Program-made: the position numbers and the translations under genes
From: Thermoplasmata archaeon
GTDB taxonomy: Archaea; Thermoplasmatota; Thermoplasmata; Thermoplasmatales; Thermoplasmataceae
Assembly: GCA_021846395.1 (NCBI GenBank)
Contig: JAJZXB010000010.1
Span: 1-64,000 of the forward strand
Direction of reading: 5' to 3'
Length of the DNA stretch: 64,000 bases
Notes under the pieces: model-generated
What the model was told of the DNA's origin: nothing
Seen by the model: only the letters and a program-made list of their open reading frames with translations
The model's database searches: none
Shown here: positions 35,561 to 45,482 of the stretch, one piece after another
Layout of the letters: each line of letters starts with the position of its first letter
How positions within the stretch are numbered: the first letter of the stretch is position 1

Positions 35561-36542
35561 ATTCAAATACTGATATTGTAATATCTTTAAACTTTTCTTT
35601 TTTAACAATCTCCCTTCCATTATTGGAAGCTTTGCGTGCAGCGGCATTTGATACTGAATAGGCTCCAGTGAATTTATAAACCATCTCTGACCGATCTAGG
35701 GAATATGCATTCAACTGTTCATTGCTGAAAAACTCAAGCTTGGAATTGTAATGCTGTGATAATCTTATTATATCAACATTCTCACGCTTTATGTCAATAG
35801 TTGCAATTGTCTGTATTGCATGAGTGTACAGGTGATATTTATTAAATACGTATAATATGGATTTTCTCATCTCATCATATGTAGCCGATGTGGAATAACC
35901 CAGTCCTATAACCAGTATCTTTGGAACCATGCATAATATATTTTCATGTTTTTCTCTTGAGAAGGTTATGAGAATTTTTGGTGTGTTCTTTTCATTTAAG
36001 TTCTGTTCTTCTATTTTCAATGATGTTTTATTTATAATTTGAGCTCCGTTATTTTTTAATATTTCAGCTGAAGTTTTTGTCAGCAATTCTTTATTTATAA
36101 TTTTCATATTATAATGATATGCGATATATTCCGGGGAAATGATATTATTTGAATCAGAAGCTGTAGTTATCACCGGTTGATTGCCAAGTATTTTTGATAT
36201 ATTGATTGCAATATCATTAGCTCCCCTGTGGCCTGATAGAAGGCTTATAGTAAATTTTGATGCATCATCTATAACCACAATCCTTGGATCGATGAATTTG
36301 TTTTTAATATAAGGGTTTATTAAACGAATGGTTGCGCCAGCGGCCATTATAAACACAATACAATCATATTTTTTTATTATGGTATTTAAAATTGTTTTAA
36401 TATTGTCAAAAAAATGTGCATGTATCTGACCCTTATACATGTGCGGAAAATATAAATCCACATTCATTGAACTCTGGATTTTTTTTGCTATATTAACCCC
36501 ACTGTTAGTTATCCCTATAACCGCGATCTTTATAGAATTCAC
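35550..36542 (-). CDS. cbiG: Cobalt-precorrin-5A hydrolase CbiG
   Basis: A 330-residue protein. The N-terminal part has IVFIMAAGATIRLINPYI and VVIDDASKFTISLLSGHRGANDIA, the CbiG core motif. The C-terminal domain (LVIGLGYSTSATYDEMR to AYSVSNAAARKAS) matches the CbiG C-terminal domain, with the usual GxGCRRG loop here changed to GLGYSTS. It opens the delta-lactone of cobalt-precorrin-5A and releases acetaldehyde, just before CbiD acts. It is co-transcribed with cbiA. Confidence 0.9.
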   Translation of the reverse strand: MNSIKIAVIGITNSGVNIAKKIQSSMNVDLYFPHMYKGQIHAHFFDNIKTILNTIIKKYDCIVFIMAAGATIRLINPYIKNKFIDPRIVVIDDASKFTISLLSGHRGANDIAINISKILGNQPVITTASDSNNIISPEYIAYHYNMKIINKELLTKTSAEILKNNGAQIINKTSLKIEEQNLNEKNTPKILITFSREKHENILCMVPKILVIGLGYSTSATYDEMRKSILYVFNKYHLYTHAIQTIATIDIKRENVDIIRLSQHYNSKLEFFSNEQLNAYSLDRSEMVYKFTGAYSVSNAAARKASNNGREIVKKEKFKDITISVFEYEK

Positions 36543-36591
36543 AGAATGAAATGTATATGTAATTTATATTTCTTTTTATTAAAAAATAAAA

Positions 36592-37449
36592 TTAATAAAA
36601 TTCTTCAAGGTCTGTTTCTTTTAACTGGTATGGTTTTGTGTCCTTGAGATTATATTTGGATAAAACAACATCTGCATCCTCATATACGGGTGCCTGAACA
36701 TCATAGAGTATGCCAGTAGGTATGCTATTCGGCTGGTCGCCCCACATTGATGCAAGCTTATAAGCTTCATAAAAGTCTTTGGGATTGTTGTCCTTCATAT
36801 CATATGTTGTTTTTCTAAAGAAATCATAGCTGTTTATTTTATTATATGTTACACATGGGCTCAAAACGTCTATAAACGAAAAGCCTTTGTGCTGAATCCC
36901 TGCTTTTATTATATTTGCCAGAGACTTTATATTTCCTGATAAAGCTCTTGCCACAAATGTTGCTCCAGCTGTCAGGGCATAATGCAGTGGATTAAACGGC
37001 GGTTCTATATTTCCATCAGGCGTATCCTTTGTTATTCTTCCCACAGGTGTTGTGGGTGATGCCTGTCCAGTTGTTAAACCAAAGACCTGATTATCAGATA
37101 CAATATAGGTTATATCCACATTTCTCTTGGCAGCGTGATAAAAGTGCTGTGTACCTTCAAAAAATCCATCACCGTCACCGCCATACCCAATAACTGTCAA
37201 ATTTTTATTTGCCCATTTTATGCCTTCTGCAACTGGAACGAGTCTACCATGCAAACCGTGAAACCCATATACATTTATGTATTCAGGCATGTTGCTTGAG
37301 CATCCAATTCCCGATGATATTACAGCGTCTTCTGGTTTTATATTTAATTCAGACAGAGCCATTGAAATGGCCCTCAACTGTGAATAATTACCACAGCCTG
37401 GGCACCAGTCGGGACTTACTTTTCCTTTATATTCATCCAATGCTATCAT
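36592..37449 (-). CDS. 2-oxoacid:ferredoxin oxidoreductase, beta subunit
   Basis: A 285-residue TPP-binding subunit. DWCPGCGNYSQL carries two cluster cysteines and GIGCSSNMPEYINVYG a third; TPP and Mg binding is in VIGYGGDGDGFFEG. FGLTTGQASPTTP is the usual CoA/TPP loop. With the gamma-alpha fused subunit upstream (2 bases away) it forms the two-subunit type of OFOR typical of aerobic archaea, which oxidises 2-oxoacids such as pyruvate or 2-oxoglutarate to acyl-CoA and reduces ferredoxin. No extra ferredoxin subunit is present. Confidence 0.93.
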   Translation of the reverse strand: MIALDEYKGKVSPDWCPGCGNYSQLRAISMALSELNIKPEDAVISSGIGCSSNMPEYINVYGFHGLHGRLVPVAEGIKWANKNLTVIGYGGDGDGFFEGTQHFYHAAKRNVDITYIVSDNQVFGLTTGQASPTTPVGRITKDTPDGNIEPPFNPLHYALTAGATFVARALSGNIKSLANIIKAGIQHKGFSFIDVLSPCVTYNKINSYDFFRKTTYDMKDNNPKDFYEAYKLASMWGDQPNSIPTGILYDVQAPVYEDADVVLSKYNLKDTKPYQLKETDLEEFY

Positions 37450-37451
37450 AT

Positions 37452-39194
37452 TTATTCCTCCAATATGGGTTTACCCACTATTATATTCTTCAGCGTATTT
37501 TCAAGCTGTTCTGGGAAAAACGCTTCCCCATCATATTTCCCAACAAATTTGGTATCAATCAGGAATTCCTGTTTGATCAATTTATTCAACTGTCCGGAAA
37601 AATTATTTTCAACCACTATTATTTTTTTATTCTTTATGTATTTTTCAATGTCGTGATTCATTGGGTATACATGGTCTATTTCTATTGCACCAACCATTAT
37701 GCCATCATCTCTCAAGCGGTCAATGGATTCTTCAACAACACCTTTGGTTGAACCCCACTGTATTATAATATATTCAGCGCCATCCAACTTATATGTTTTT
37801 GTGGGGGGAATGTTTTTTAAATAAACATCCAGTTTCCTCATCCTTTTTTCCATAGAAAGTCTCCTCTGTTCTGGATCGGTAATGGTATCACTCACAACCT
37901 CACCAAGTTCATTATGCTCATCTGAATCTTCATTGTGCATCAATCCCTTTTGTCCCGGTACTGCCCTCTTTGAAATACCATCTTTGGTGAATTCATATCT
38001 CTTGAAATTTGGATCATTGTCCTGAGCTCTCAGACCATGTTCCATCTCATATTTAAGATCAAAGCTAACGGTTTCTATATGTTCTGCCAGGTAAAGATCA
38101 GAAACAACGAAAACTGGCAATTGATATTTTTCCGCAAGGTTAAAAGCCTCCTTTGTCAGATTGAAAGCCTCTGTCACATTTCCTGGTGCAAGAACTATTT
38201 TTGGAAAATCGCCCTGGCCTGCTCCCAGTATCTGATTTAAATCTCCCTGCTCAGTTTTTGTTGGCAATCCAGTTGATGGACCCGGCCTCTGCGCCTCGTA
38301 AATAACAAGAGGGACTTCTGTCATAGCAGCCATACCAACAGCCTCAGTCATCAAAGCGAACCCTCCTCCGGAAGAACCGGTCATTGTTCTGACACCTGCG
38401 TAATTTGCGCCTATTGCTCCATTTATAGCAGAAATTTCATCCTCTGTGATTTTTAGAAATACATTAAACTTTTTGCTATGATCGGCAAAAAATTGAAGAA
38501 CGGATGAGGCGGGTGTCATTGGATAGGCAAAATACATTTGCATGCCCGCATTTATTGCACCAAGACCAACTGCACCACCACCATCTATCATGTACAATTT
38601 TTTCTTCTCAACTTTTATATTTTTATATAATTTGTAATTGTTTTTATAATATTCATATCCTTCTTTGGCTGCACCAATATTTGCAACGATTAATTTTCCC
38701 TTGCTTGAAAATATTTCTCTGATAACCTGTTCATAGATGCTGAAATCCAGATTGAGTGCTGCCATAACTGCACCCAAAGCGACAGTATTTTTAAGCAATG
38801 GATTGGTATCATATTTGAGGGCTATATCTCTTAAGGGTACCCCATAATATTTTACATCATCATATTTTTCATAATTTGTGATCATTGAATCATCAAATAT
38901 TGCAATTCCATTGAGCCTTGATGCTCCACCTTCATTTATGTTCTTTGATGTGTGTCTTTTTAAAGCGTCCTCGTTCAATGCGATCAATATATCAAGTCCA
39001 CTCCCTTGATTTTTGACAACTTCATCAGAAGCTCTAACCTGATACCAGCTTTGTCCTCCTCTTATAAGGCTCTGATAGTAATTGTATGTTGTAATGTAAT
39101 AGCCACTCCTCGACAAAGTTTTTGCCAAAGATAAACCGGATGATTGTACTCCATCACCTGCAGATCCGCCTATACGTATAATTATATCATTCAT
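37452..39194 (-). CDS. 2-oxoacid:ferredoxin oxidoreductase, fused gamma-alpha subunit
   Basis: 580 residues from the ATG at 39194, where IIIRIGGSAGDGVQSSG starts the gamma domain. The upstream start at 39233 adds unrelated residues. The gamma domain covers about 1-190 and the alpha domain follows. The motif YPITP known from archaeal OFORs reads YPMTP here (FAYPMTPASSVLQF). RTMTGSSGGGFALMTEAVGMA is the conserved core of the alpha domain. It pairs with the beta subunit 2 bases downstream. Substrate range cannot be set from sequence. Confidence 0.92.
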   Translation of the reverse strand: MNDIIIRIGGSAGDGVQSSGLSLAKTLSRSGYYITTYNYYQSLIRGGQSWYQVRASDEVVKNQGSGLDILIALNEDALKRHTSKNINEGGASRLNGIAIFDDSMITNYEKYDDVKYYGVPLRDIALKYDTNPLLKNTVALGAVMAALNLDFSIYEQVIREIFSSKGKLIVANIGAAKEGYEYYKNNYKLYKNIKVEKKKLYMIDGGGAVGLGAINAGMQMYFAYPMTPASSVLQFFADHSKKFNVFLKITEDEISAINGAIGANYAGVRTMTGSSGGGFALMTEAVGMAAMTEVPLVIYEAQRPGPSTGLPTKTEQGDLNQILGAGQGDFPKIVLAPGNVTEAFNLTKEAFNLAEKYQLPVFVVSDLYLAEHIETVSFDLKYEMEHGLRAQDNDPNFKRYEFTKDGISKRAVPGQKGLMHNEDSDEHNELGEVVSDTITDPEQRRLSMEKRMRKLDVYLKNIPPTKTYKLDGAEYIIIQWGSTKGVVEESIDRLRDDGIMVGAIEIDHVYPMNHDIEKYIKNKKIIVVENNFSGQLNKLIKQEFLIDTKFVGKYDGEAFFPEQLENTLKNIIVGKPILEE

Positions 39195-39460
39195 GATTAC
39201 TATGATTTTATAGTTGTATTTAACATTACGCAATTATGTATTAATAGAATATGATTTTATATGAATGTATAGGGATTACATAATTATAATATTTAAACTT
39301 TATCTATGATATGTTTAAAATGATTTTTTTTATATTGTTATTAATAAACTTTTTTATTAAGACGAATAATTTCACTAATACATTTATGATATTTTTACTT
39401 GTTTCTACGCATATTTTTTATTTTGAATTTTTAATAATACTTAAATATTATTAATTAATA

Positions 39461-39547
39461 ACCCTCTACAGGGGAGCCTTAAAAGCTGAGAGGATAGGGA
39501 TCGACCCGTGGAACCTGATCCGGTTAATACCGGCGGAGGAAGATGGC
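39461..39547 (+). promoter_or_regulatory. TPP riboswitch (THI element)
   Basis: The conserved THI-box parts are all here in order: AGGGGAGCC, GCTGAGAGGAT, ACCCGTGGAACCTGATC, then CGGTTAATACCGGCGGAGGAA. These are the pyrimidine-sensor and pyrophosphate-sensor arms of the TPP aptamer. It ends about 40 bases before the MFS gene at 39584. THI elements upstream of thiamine-type transporters are known in Thermoplasma-like archaea. The rest of the 350-base gap upstream is AT-rich promoter DNA. Confidence 0.93.
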
Positions 39548-39583
39548 TATGAAGTATATTATAAAAGTAAATGGTGAATTTGA

Positions 39584-40801
39584 ATGTTAACCCGAAAGCA
39601 GCATTTTATGCTTCTTTCCAGTGCTTCAGGATTAACATTCTGGGGAATGATTGCTACACTAGGTCCGCTGACAGCAGCGGGTTCATTGATTGGTACTTTA
39701 CCTCATGGAATGAAGGTACTGATCCTTCTTATTGGACCGATATTTGTTCCTTTTGGAAATTTTATTACGGGTCTTTTATCTGATATTATTGGAAGGAAAA
39801 AAATATTCATTATAACCATGATGATGTATGGTGCAGGAATAATAGTGATTGCATTGAGTCAAACATTCATATTGCTTGCAATAGGACTTATGGTGGCTGA
39901 ATTTGGAGTTGGGGGTGAGGAGATTCCATCACTGTCCCTTATATCAGAGGATTCGCCAGTATCACAGAGAGCAAAATGGCTTACAATAATAGCTAATTTT
40001 GATAATATTGGAAGTGCCGTTATTGCAGGAATGTTTATTGTCGTGACCAACACTCTTTTTGACCGCGTTTTACTTTTGGTATCCGCAGTAGTTTTAGTTA
40101 TAATTATGATAATTTCAAGGATAAACCTTCCTGAGTCGTATAAATGGCTCGAAAGTAGAGATAAGGAAAAATCTGAAATCCAGAAATCTGAACTTTATAT
40201 AGATACTGAGGGGATAAAATCAAAAAAACCGTCATATAAACTTAGCCTTTTTGTATTACTGTCAATAGCAATATCACAGTATACAACTTTTGGCTTGATG
40301 GCTTATATAATCGGTCCGTATGAGTTTTCTGGTACCTATACCAATGAAATGATAATATTTATCGCTCTTGTTGGTGCTTCAGTGGCAGGATTTATTGCAG
40401 CTCCTTTGATCTCCAGGGGGAGAAAATTCTTTACATTATATTCATATTTAATTGGTTTCCTCAGTACGGTAACTATACTGGCTTTTGTCCCATTACTAAA
40501 CAATGTATTCATTTTTTATCCATTATTATTCATAAATATGATGATGAGTGAGTTTGCATGGGCTTCCAGAACCACACTTGAACCGGAACTGTTTCCAACA
40601 AAATACAGGGGCACACTAATAGGAATTGTTCGGCTTGGTCCAATGATTGTCTATCCTGTTCTTATCTATCTCACTAGCAGTCTTAATTTATATAACTTTA
40701 TACTCTTAAATGTCCTTCTATGGGCTCTAGGTGCAGCTGGTGCAATTACATGGTATGTAAAAGGACTTGAGACAACGAATATCGATATAAATTATCAATA
40801 A
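39584..40801 (+). CDS. MFS transporter under TPP riboswitch, probable thiamine (precursor) uptake
   Basis: A 405-residue, roughly 12-segment MFS protein. GLLSDIIGRKKIFIITMMMYG near residue 65 is the MFS loop motif of the sugar/metabolite transporter group, and ELFPTKYRGTLIGIVRLG matches the conserved R-x-x-G region of the second half. GGTGA lies six bases ahead of the ATG. Because a TPP riboswitch sits in its leader, it most likely takes up thiamine or a precursor. No thiamine biosynthesis gene follows. Confidence 0.87.
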   Translation: MLTRKQHFMLLSSASGLTFWGMIATLGPLTAAGSLIGTLPHGMKVLILLIGPIFVPFGNFITGLLSDIIGRKKIFIITMMMYGAGIIVIALSQTFILLAIGLMVAEFGVGGEEIPSLSLISEDSPVSQRAKWLTIIANFDNIGSAVIAGMFIVVTNTLFDRVLLLVSAVVLVIIMIISRINLPESYKWLESRDKEKSEIQKSELYIDTEGIKSKKPSYKLSLFVLLSIAISQYTTFGLMAYIIGPYEFSGTYTNEMIIFIALVGASVAGFIAAPLISRGRKFFTLYSYLIGFLSTVTILAFVPLLNNVFIFYPLLFINMMMSEFAWASRTTLEPELFPTKYRGTLIGIVRLGPMIVYPVLIYLTSSLNLYNFILLNVLLWALGAAGAITWYVKGLETTNIDINYQ

Positions 40802-40849
40802 AATATTTTTTTTAATCATAAATTTAATATATGATATTACAGATATATT

Positions 40850-43800
40850 GTGGATTCAATGAATATAAATATGGAAGAAAGTATATCAAAATGGGAAAAG
40901 GACGTTATAGATACATCAAAAAATAATAAATTACTGTATTTTGATAACACTGGTTTTTTAAAAATTAAATCACCGGCAATGAATTTTCTTTTTGATGACC
41001 TTGTAAATAAAGATAAAAAAATGTCTTTTCAGGTCAATAGTGAAGAATCCAGAAAAAGAGATGAGATAATACTATCCACAAAAGAAAAGATTATTCCTGC
41101 ATTGAGGAATATATATTACAAATCTCAAAATTCCATAAAGGAACATGGATCGGTTTCCTTATATCTCTCATTCGGAATTCTCAAATGGGGTGAGGATGCA
41201 GAAAAGCCAATTGAAACTCAGTTATTTTTTGTTCCTGTGGAGATGACCAAAAAAATTTATGATGAATATTACATAGAATCCGTTGCAGGTGATATATTTT
41301 TTAACCCCGTTCTCAAGGAAAAACTTCAAGAATATGGAATTAAATACGATTTCAATTTTAATGAAAACCTCAACATAGTCGATGCAATTAAAACATTTAA
41401 AATAACAATAAAGGATATAAAATGGACTGTTAAAAACAATGCATATCTTGGAATTCTATCATTTACAAATAACATCATTTACAATGATATAAAAGAAAAC
41501 CATGAAAAAATAAAAAATAACGAGTTAACCCAGGCGCTTGCTGGTAACTTTGAAATTGTTAAAAAGATAAATTCCATAATTCCACACAATATAGATTATA
41601 ATGATGTGATAACTATAATGGATGCCGATTCAAGCCAACTTCATGCAATACTTGCTTCGCAGAAAGGAGCCAGTTTTATTCTTAATGGGCCTCCAGGAAC
41701 GGGGAAAAGCCAGACAATCGCAAATATTATTGTTGACTCAATAAAAAATGAAAAAAAAGTGCTTTTTGTCAGTGAAAAAAAGGCGGCCATAGATGTTGTT
41801 AAAAAAAGACTGGATGATTATGGGTTCTCAGATTTTATTCTGGAATTGCATGGAAACAGGTCAAAATCAGATATTATTAAATCCCTGTACAAATCAGTTG
41901 AATTAAAAAAAGATACAAAAAAGAATATAATACCCAAGGATAGATTTACAGGCATTTTAAATGATTATGTATCCAGCATGCATGAAAAAAGAGATAATGC
42001 AGATATCTCTGTATATGATTCCTGCAATGGCATAATAAAAAACAGTACGGATATCGATGTAGATATAGGGGAAGAAATATTAACATACTCCACTGAAGAA
42101 CTTGATAATCTTGAATTTCAACTTGGAGAATTTAATGATTATACTGATTTAATAGAAAATTACTATGAAATTCCAATAGGTTTTAACATAGAAAAATTTA
42201 AAGATATTAAGGAAGAATTTTATAAAAATCTTGAAAACTTCCAGCAAAATACAGAAATTTTGATAGATAATGTGCCATTGATTGTGGAAACAACAGATAT
42301 TAAATTAAACAATATTGATGATCTTAAAATGCTTTTCAACCTGTTATCTGTTATGGATGATAAAATTAAACTTAATAATGACCTGTATTTCGATAAAAAG
42401 TTTGTAGACAATTCATATGAAATTATACAAAAACTCACGAATTTAAAAAATGAATACAGTAATATGTATGACATAATTAATAAAAAAAGATCTGCCAAAA
42501 TTCTTGATATTGATTTAAACATGGCTTATGACGTGCTTAAAAATAGATATAGATCCAAATTAAAAAGATTATCCTCAGAATATAAAACTTTTGTCAACCG
42601 GATAATGGATATTTCAAATGATAAAACCAGAAAGGGTTATGATGAAATACTTGAAGATGTTGAATACGCATTGGAAGTTAAACGAAAATATGAGGAGATG
42701 GAAAATATCAAAAAGAAAATGCATAATGAATTTTCAGAAGATGATATTGATCAAATCACACTGGCTAAAAAAATTCTATCACTGTTTCCTGACGGTAATA
42801 TCAATGACAAAATAAAAAGAATTTTGTCAGGCAAAGCGGATATTGAGGGAATTCTTTTCGTGAAAGATCTGTACACTAAATTAATTAAAAATATGAATAA
42901 TATTTCAGCTCTTTTTGATCCAGAGACTGTTATTAAATTAAAAAAACTAGATTTTTCAAATCTGAACCAATGGGCCCTGAATTTACTATCATTCGATATG
43001 GAACGCTATCTCAAATTATATGAATTGATAAAAAACACTGAGAAAAAAGGCATTAGCATTAAAAATGCACTTGGAAAACCGATTCACAACAATGATATTT
43101 TACGTGGATTTTACTATAAGTTTTATCAAAAGTTTGAGGAATATTATGTTAAAAATGATGAAATTTTAAGGGATTTCAATGTCTCATCTCATGAACGATT
43201 AATTAAAATGTTCATCGAATTTGATAAAAAAAGAATGGAAATTTTTAAAAACAACATAATTTCTGATTTGAATTTAAGAAAAAATGAGTCCCTAAATAAT
43301 AACCCTGAAGATATTATGATAATAAAAACGGAAAATGCCAAAAAAAGATTCCAAAAACCATTAAAAAAATTATTTCCAGAAATTTCAAATATTCTATTCA
43401 ATATAAAACCGTGCTTTATGATGAGCCCCATTAATGTGAGTTCCTATATTGACAAAAATCTGTCATTCGACATTGTTATTTTCGATGAGGCTTCACAGAT
43501 TACCCCTCCTGAAGCCGTTGGGTCATTATTCAGATCAAAACAGGTCATAATATCTGGGGATACTCAACAGTTGCCACCAACAAATTTTTTTGAAAATGTA
43601 AACTCGAGCAAATATGACGAGAATTATGTGGTGCTTGACAATATAATGGATCAATTTGATGCCCTTGGCCTGGAAAAAATATCCCTGAAATGGCATTACA
43701 GAAGTATAGATGATAAATTAATTGCGTTTTCAAACAAGTATTTTTATGAAAATTCTCTCGAGACATTTCCTTCTGCATATAAAAATCCAGCAAATTCTGG

Positions 43801-44680
43801 GATAATATTTCGATATATTGAAGGGAAATATGGACGCGGCAACACCCGAGCAAATCTGGCTGAGGCCAATGAAGTTGTCAAAATAATTAAGGAAGAAATG
43901 AACAGCTCAGACTCCATTGGCGTGGTTACCCTAAGTGAAGCACAGAGATCGATGATTGAAGATATAATGGATGAATATGCCAAAAACGATGAGGTGTTTT
44001 CAAAAATAATAAACAATGATGACATATTTATAAAAAATCTTGAAAATGTTCAGGGTGACGAAAGAGATGTAATAATTTTAAGCATTGCCTATGGAAAGGA
44101 CAATGAAGGGAAAATTACCATGAATTTTGGGCCATTAAATACTGTTGGCGGTGAAAAAAGGTTGAATGTTGCAATCACAAGAGCCAGAAAAAAGGCCATT
44201 ATAGTGTCGTCAATGAAGCCAGAGGTTATTAAAATTCCTCAAAATTCCATTGGAAAGGGGCCAGAATTATTAAAAAAGTATATGCAATTTGCATTGTATA
44301 ATGAAAATGATGTTCTAAACAAATTTTCAAATACGGATGACATTATAAATGATGTATATAAAACTTTGAGAAAGGCAGGGTTCAAGGTTGACAAGGATGT
44401 TGGGTATTCGAGAAATAATATACCGCTTGCTGTTATGGATCCATTCGATGATAATCATTATATCCTCGGAATAGAAACTGATGGGAACATTTATGCAGGA
44501 ATGAAGACGCCTACAGAAAGGGAAAGACTTAGAAAAAAGATACTCGAAGACAGGGGATGGAATTTTTACAGAATCTGGTCAATTGACTATATAAAAAATC
44601 GTGAAAGCGTAATAAGAAACATAATAAACACGATCAACAGACTATCTGCCCAAAATGATAGTAAAAAGATAGTCGGCTAA
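40850..44680 (+). CDS. Large SF1 helicase with C-terminal Vsr/MTES_1575-like nuclease domain
   Basis: 1276 residues. The N-terminus (SISKWEKDVIDTSKNNKLLYF) resembles DUF4011 helicases. Walker A is GPPGTGKSQTIANII near 280 and Walker B is IVIFDEASQITPP near 878; motif III is SGDTQQLPPT and motif VI is LNVAITRARKKA near 1106. A long lysine-rich, probably coiled stretch (about 430-780) separates the core halves. The last 110 residues match the Vsr-like nuclease fold (ILGIETDG, RERLRKKILEDRGWNFYRIWS), but the usual R-I-D-L-A-V reads NNIPLAV, so an acidic residue is missing. Start is the GTG at 40850 or the ATG at 40859. It precedes restriction-modification genes, suggesting defence. Confidence 0.85.
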   Translation: MDSMNINMEESISKWEKDVIDTSKNNKLLYFDNTGFLKIKSPAMNFLFDDLVNKDKKMSFQVNSEESRKRDEIILSTKEKIIPALRNIYYKSQNSIKEHGSVSLYLSFGILKWGEDAEKPIETQLFFVPVEMTKKIYDEYYIESVAGDIFFNPVLKEKLQEYGIKYDFNFNENLNIVDAIKTFKITIKDIKWTVKNNAYLGILSFTNNIIYNDIKENHEKIKNNELTQALAGNFEIVKKINSIIPHNIDYNDVITIMDADSSQLHAILASQKGASFILNGPPGTGKSQTIANIIVDSIKNEKKVLFVSEKKAAIDVVKKRLDDYGFSDFILELHGNRSKSDIIKSLYKSVELKKDTKKNIIPKDRFTGILNDYVSSMHEKRDNADISVYDSCNGIIKNSTDIDVDIGEEILTYSTEELDNLEFQLGEFNDYTDLIENYYEIPIGFNIEKFKDIKEEFYKNLENFQQNTEILIDNVPLIVETTDIKLNNIDDLKMLFNLLSVMDDKIKLNNDLYFDKKFVDNSYEIIQKLTNLKNEYSNMYDIINKKRSAKILDIDLNMAYDVLKNRYRSKLKRLSSEYKTFVNRIMDISNDKTRKGYDEILEDVEYALEVKRKYEEMENIKKKMHNEFSEDDIDQITLAKKILSLFPDGNINDKIKRILSGKADIEGILFVKDLYTKLIKNMNNISALFDPETVIKLKKLDFSNLNQWALNLLSFDMERYLKLYELIKNTEKKGISIKNALGKPIHNNDILRGFYYKFYQKFEEYYVKNDEILRDFNVSSHERLIKMFIEFDKKRMEIFKNNIISDLNLRKNESLNNNPEDIMIIKTENAKKRFQKPLKKLFPEISNILFNIKPCFMMSPINVSSYIDKNLSFDIVIFDEASQITPPEAVGSLFRSKQVIISGDTQQLPPTNFFENVNSSKYDENYVVLDNIMDQFDALGLEKISLKWHYRSIDDKLIAFSNKYFYENSLETFPSAYKNPANSGIIFRYIEGKYGRGNTRANLAEANEVVKIIKEEMNSSDSIGVVTLSEAQRSMIEDIMDEYAKNDEVFSKIINNDDIFIKNLENVQGDERDVIILSIAYGKDNEGKITMNFGPLNTVGGEKRLNVAITRARKKAIIVSSMKPEVIKIPQNSIGKGPELLKKYMQFALYNENDVLNKFSNTDDIINDVYKTLRKAGFKVDKDVGYSRNNIPLAVMDPFDDNHYILGIETDGNIYAGMKTPTERERLRKKILEDRGWNFYRIWSIDYIKNRESVIRNIINTINRLSAQNDSKKIVG

Positions 44681-44756
44681 TAGATAATGGGATGTTTAAA
44701 ATTCAAAAATTTTTTTAATAGATTTATTTATATTGTTTGTTATAATATAAAATTGC

Positions 44757-45290
44757 ATGAGAGGTTTTAATGAATTGGTGGATATATTGCATGCAATAAG
44801 CAATGAGTGGATCCCTTCACAAAGAATTCACGACACTGGCATAGGCAGAACATTAGAATATTTATTGGGAATAGAAGAAAATAATTTTCCAGGTCCTAAT
44901 GGAGAAAAAGTTGAGCTAAAATCAATAAGAAAAAATTCCTCATCAATGATTACCCTTTTCACAAAATCACCAAAACCTTCTGAAACAATTAAAGAAATCC
45001 TCAATTATTATGGCTATCCAAGCAAGGACGATCATTCTAAAAAAATACTTCATATAGATTTGTATGGAAACAAAATTACTGATATAAAAGGAAAACCTTC
45101 ATTGAAATTATGCGTAAGTCCTGACAGAATTGATATTGAAAATATATCTGGGAAGGAATTTGGGGGATGGACTTACGAAATGCTTAAAAAATCCTTTGAA
45201 TCAAAAATGTATCGAATATTATTGGTAAAAGCTGATACCAGGGGAAGCAGAAACAATGAAGAATTCAATTTCATGAGGCATGGGTTTTAA
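44757..45290 (+). CDS. MvaI/BcnI-like restriction endonuclease, N-terminal part
   Basis: 177 residues. GIGRTLEYLLGIEENNF, then GEKVELKSIRKNSSSMITLFTKSP matches the MvaI/BcnI family, including the E-L-K catalytic element (ExK). These are monomeric nickase-like enzymes that cut CCWGG or CCSGG. The frame ends at 45288-45290 (TAA) before the family's C-terminal block, which continues in the next frame from 45290. A missing T in the run GGGTTTTAATGGG would explain the break. A cognate methyltransferase follows. Confidence 0.82.
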   Translation: MRGFNELVDILHAISNEWIPSQRIHDTGIGRTLEYLLGIEENNFPGPNGEKVELKSIRKNSSSMITLFTKSPKPSETIKEILNYYGYPSKDDHSKKILHIDLYGNKITDIKGKPSLKLCVSPDRIDIENISGKEFGGWTYEMLKKSFESKMYRILLVKADTRGSRNNEEFNFMRHGF

Positions 45291-45472
45291 TGGGATTTTC
45301 ATTTGAAAGATTTATTAAATTAATTGAGGATGGCATAGTAAAGATAGAACTTAGACTTGGGCTATACACAGAAGGTGTTAATAAGGGAAGGATACATGAT
45401 CATGGAACTGCCTTCAGAGTATTGGAGAGAAACCTTCAAGATTGTTTTGCCTATAGAGACAGAATAATGTGA
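45290..45472 (+). CDS. MvaI/BcnI-like restriction endonuclease, C-terminal part
   Basis: 60 residues in the frame shifted relative to the previous gene. FSFERFIKLIEDGIVKIELRLG and HDHGTAFRVLERNL match the C-terminal end of MvaI/BcnI enzymes, where a dhGtgFR motif is conserved. Its ATG shares one base with the stop of the upstream part (TAATG). It could be made by translational coupling as a separate subunit, but a frameshift in a once-single gene is the simpler reading. Confidence 0.7.
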   Translation: MGFSFERFIKLIEDGIVKIELRLGLYTEGVNKGRIHDHGTAFRVLERNLQDCFAYRDRIM

Positions 45473-45482
45473 GGCGGTATAA

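Noticed and set aside
34214-35647. Longer CbiA start at 35647
   Set aside because: It would overlap cbiG by 98 bases, and the added 29 residues are unlike the family. The ATG at 35560 gives the normal start.
45290-45472. Considered as a small antitoxin or control protein of the restriction system
   Set aside because: The sequence is the C-terminal block of the MvaI/BcnI nuclease itself, so it is a split part and not a regulator.
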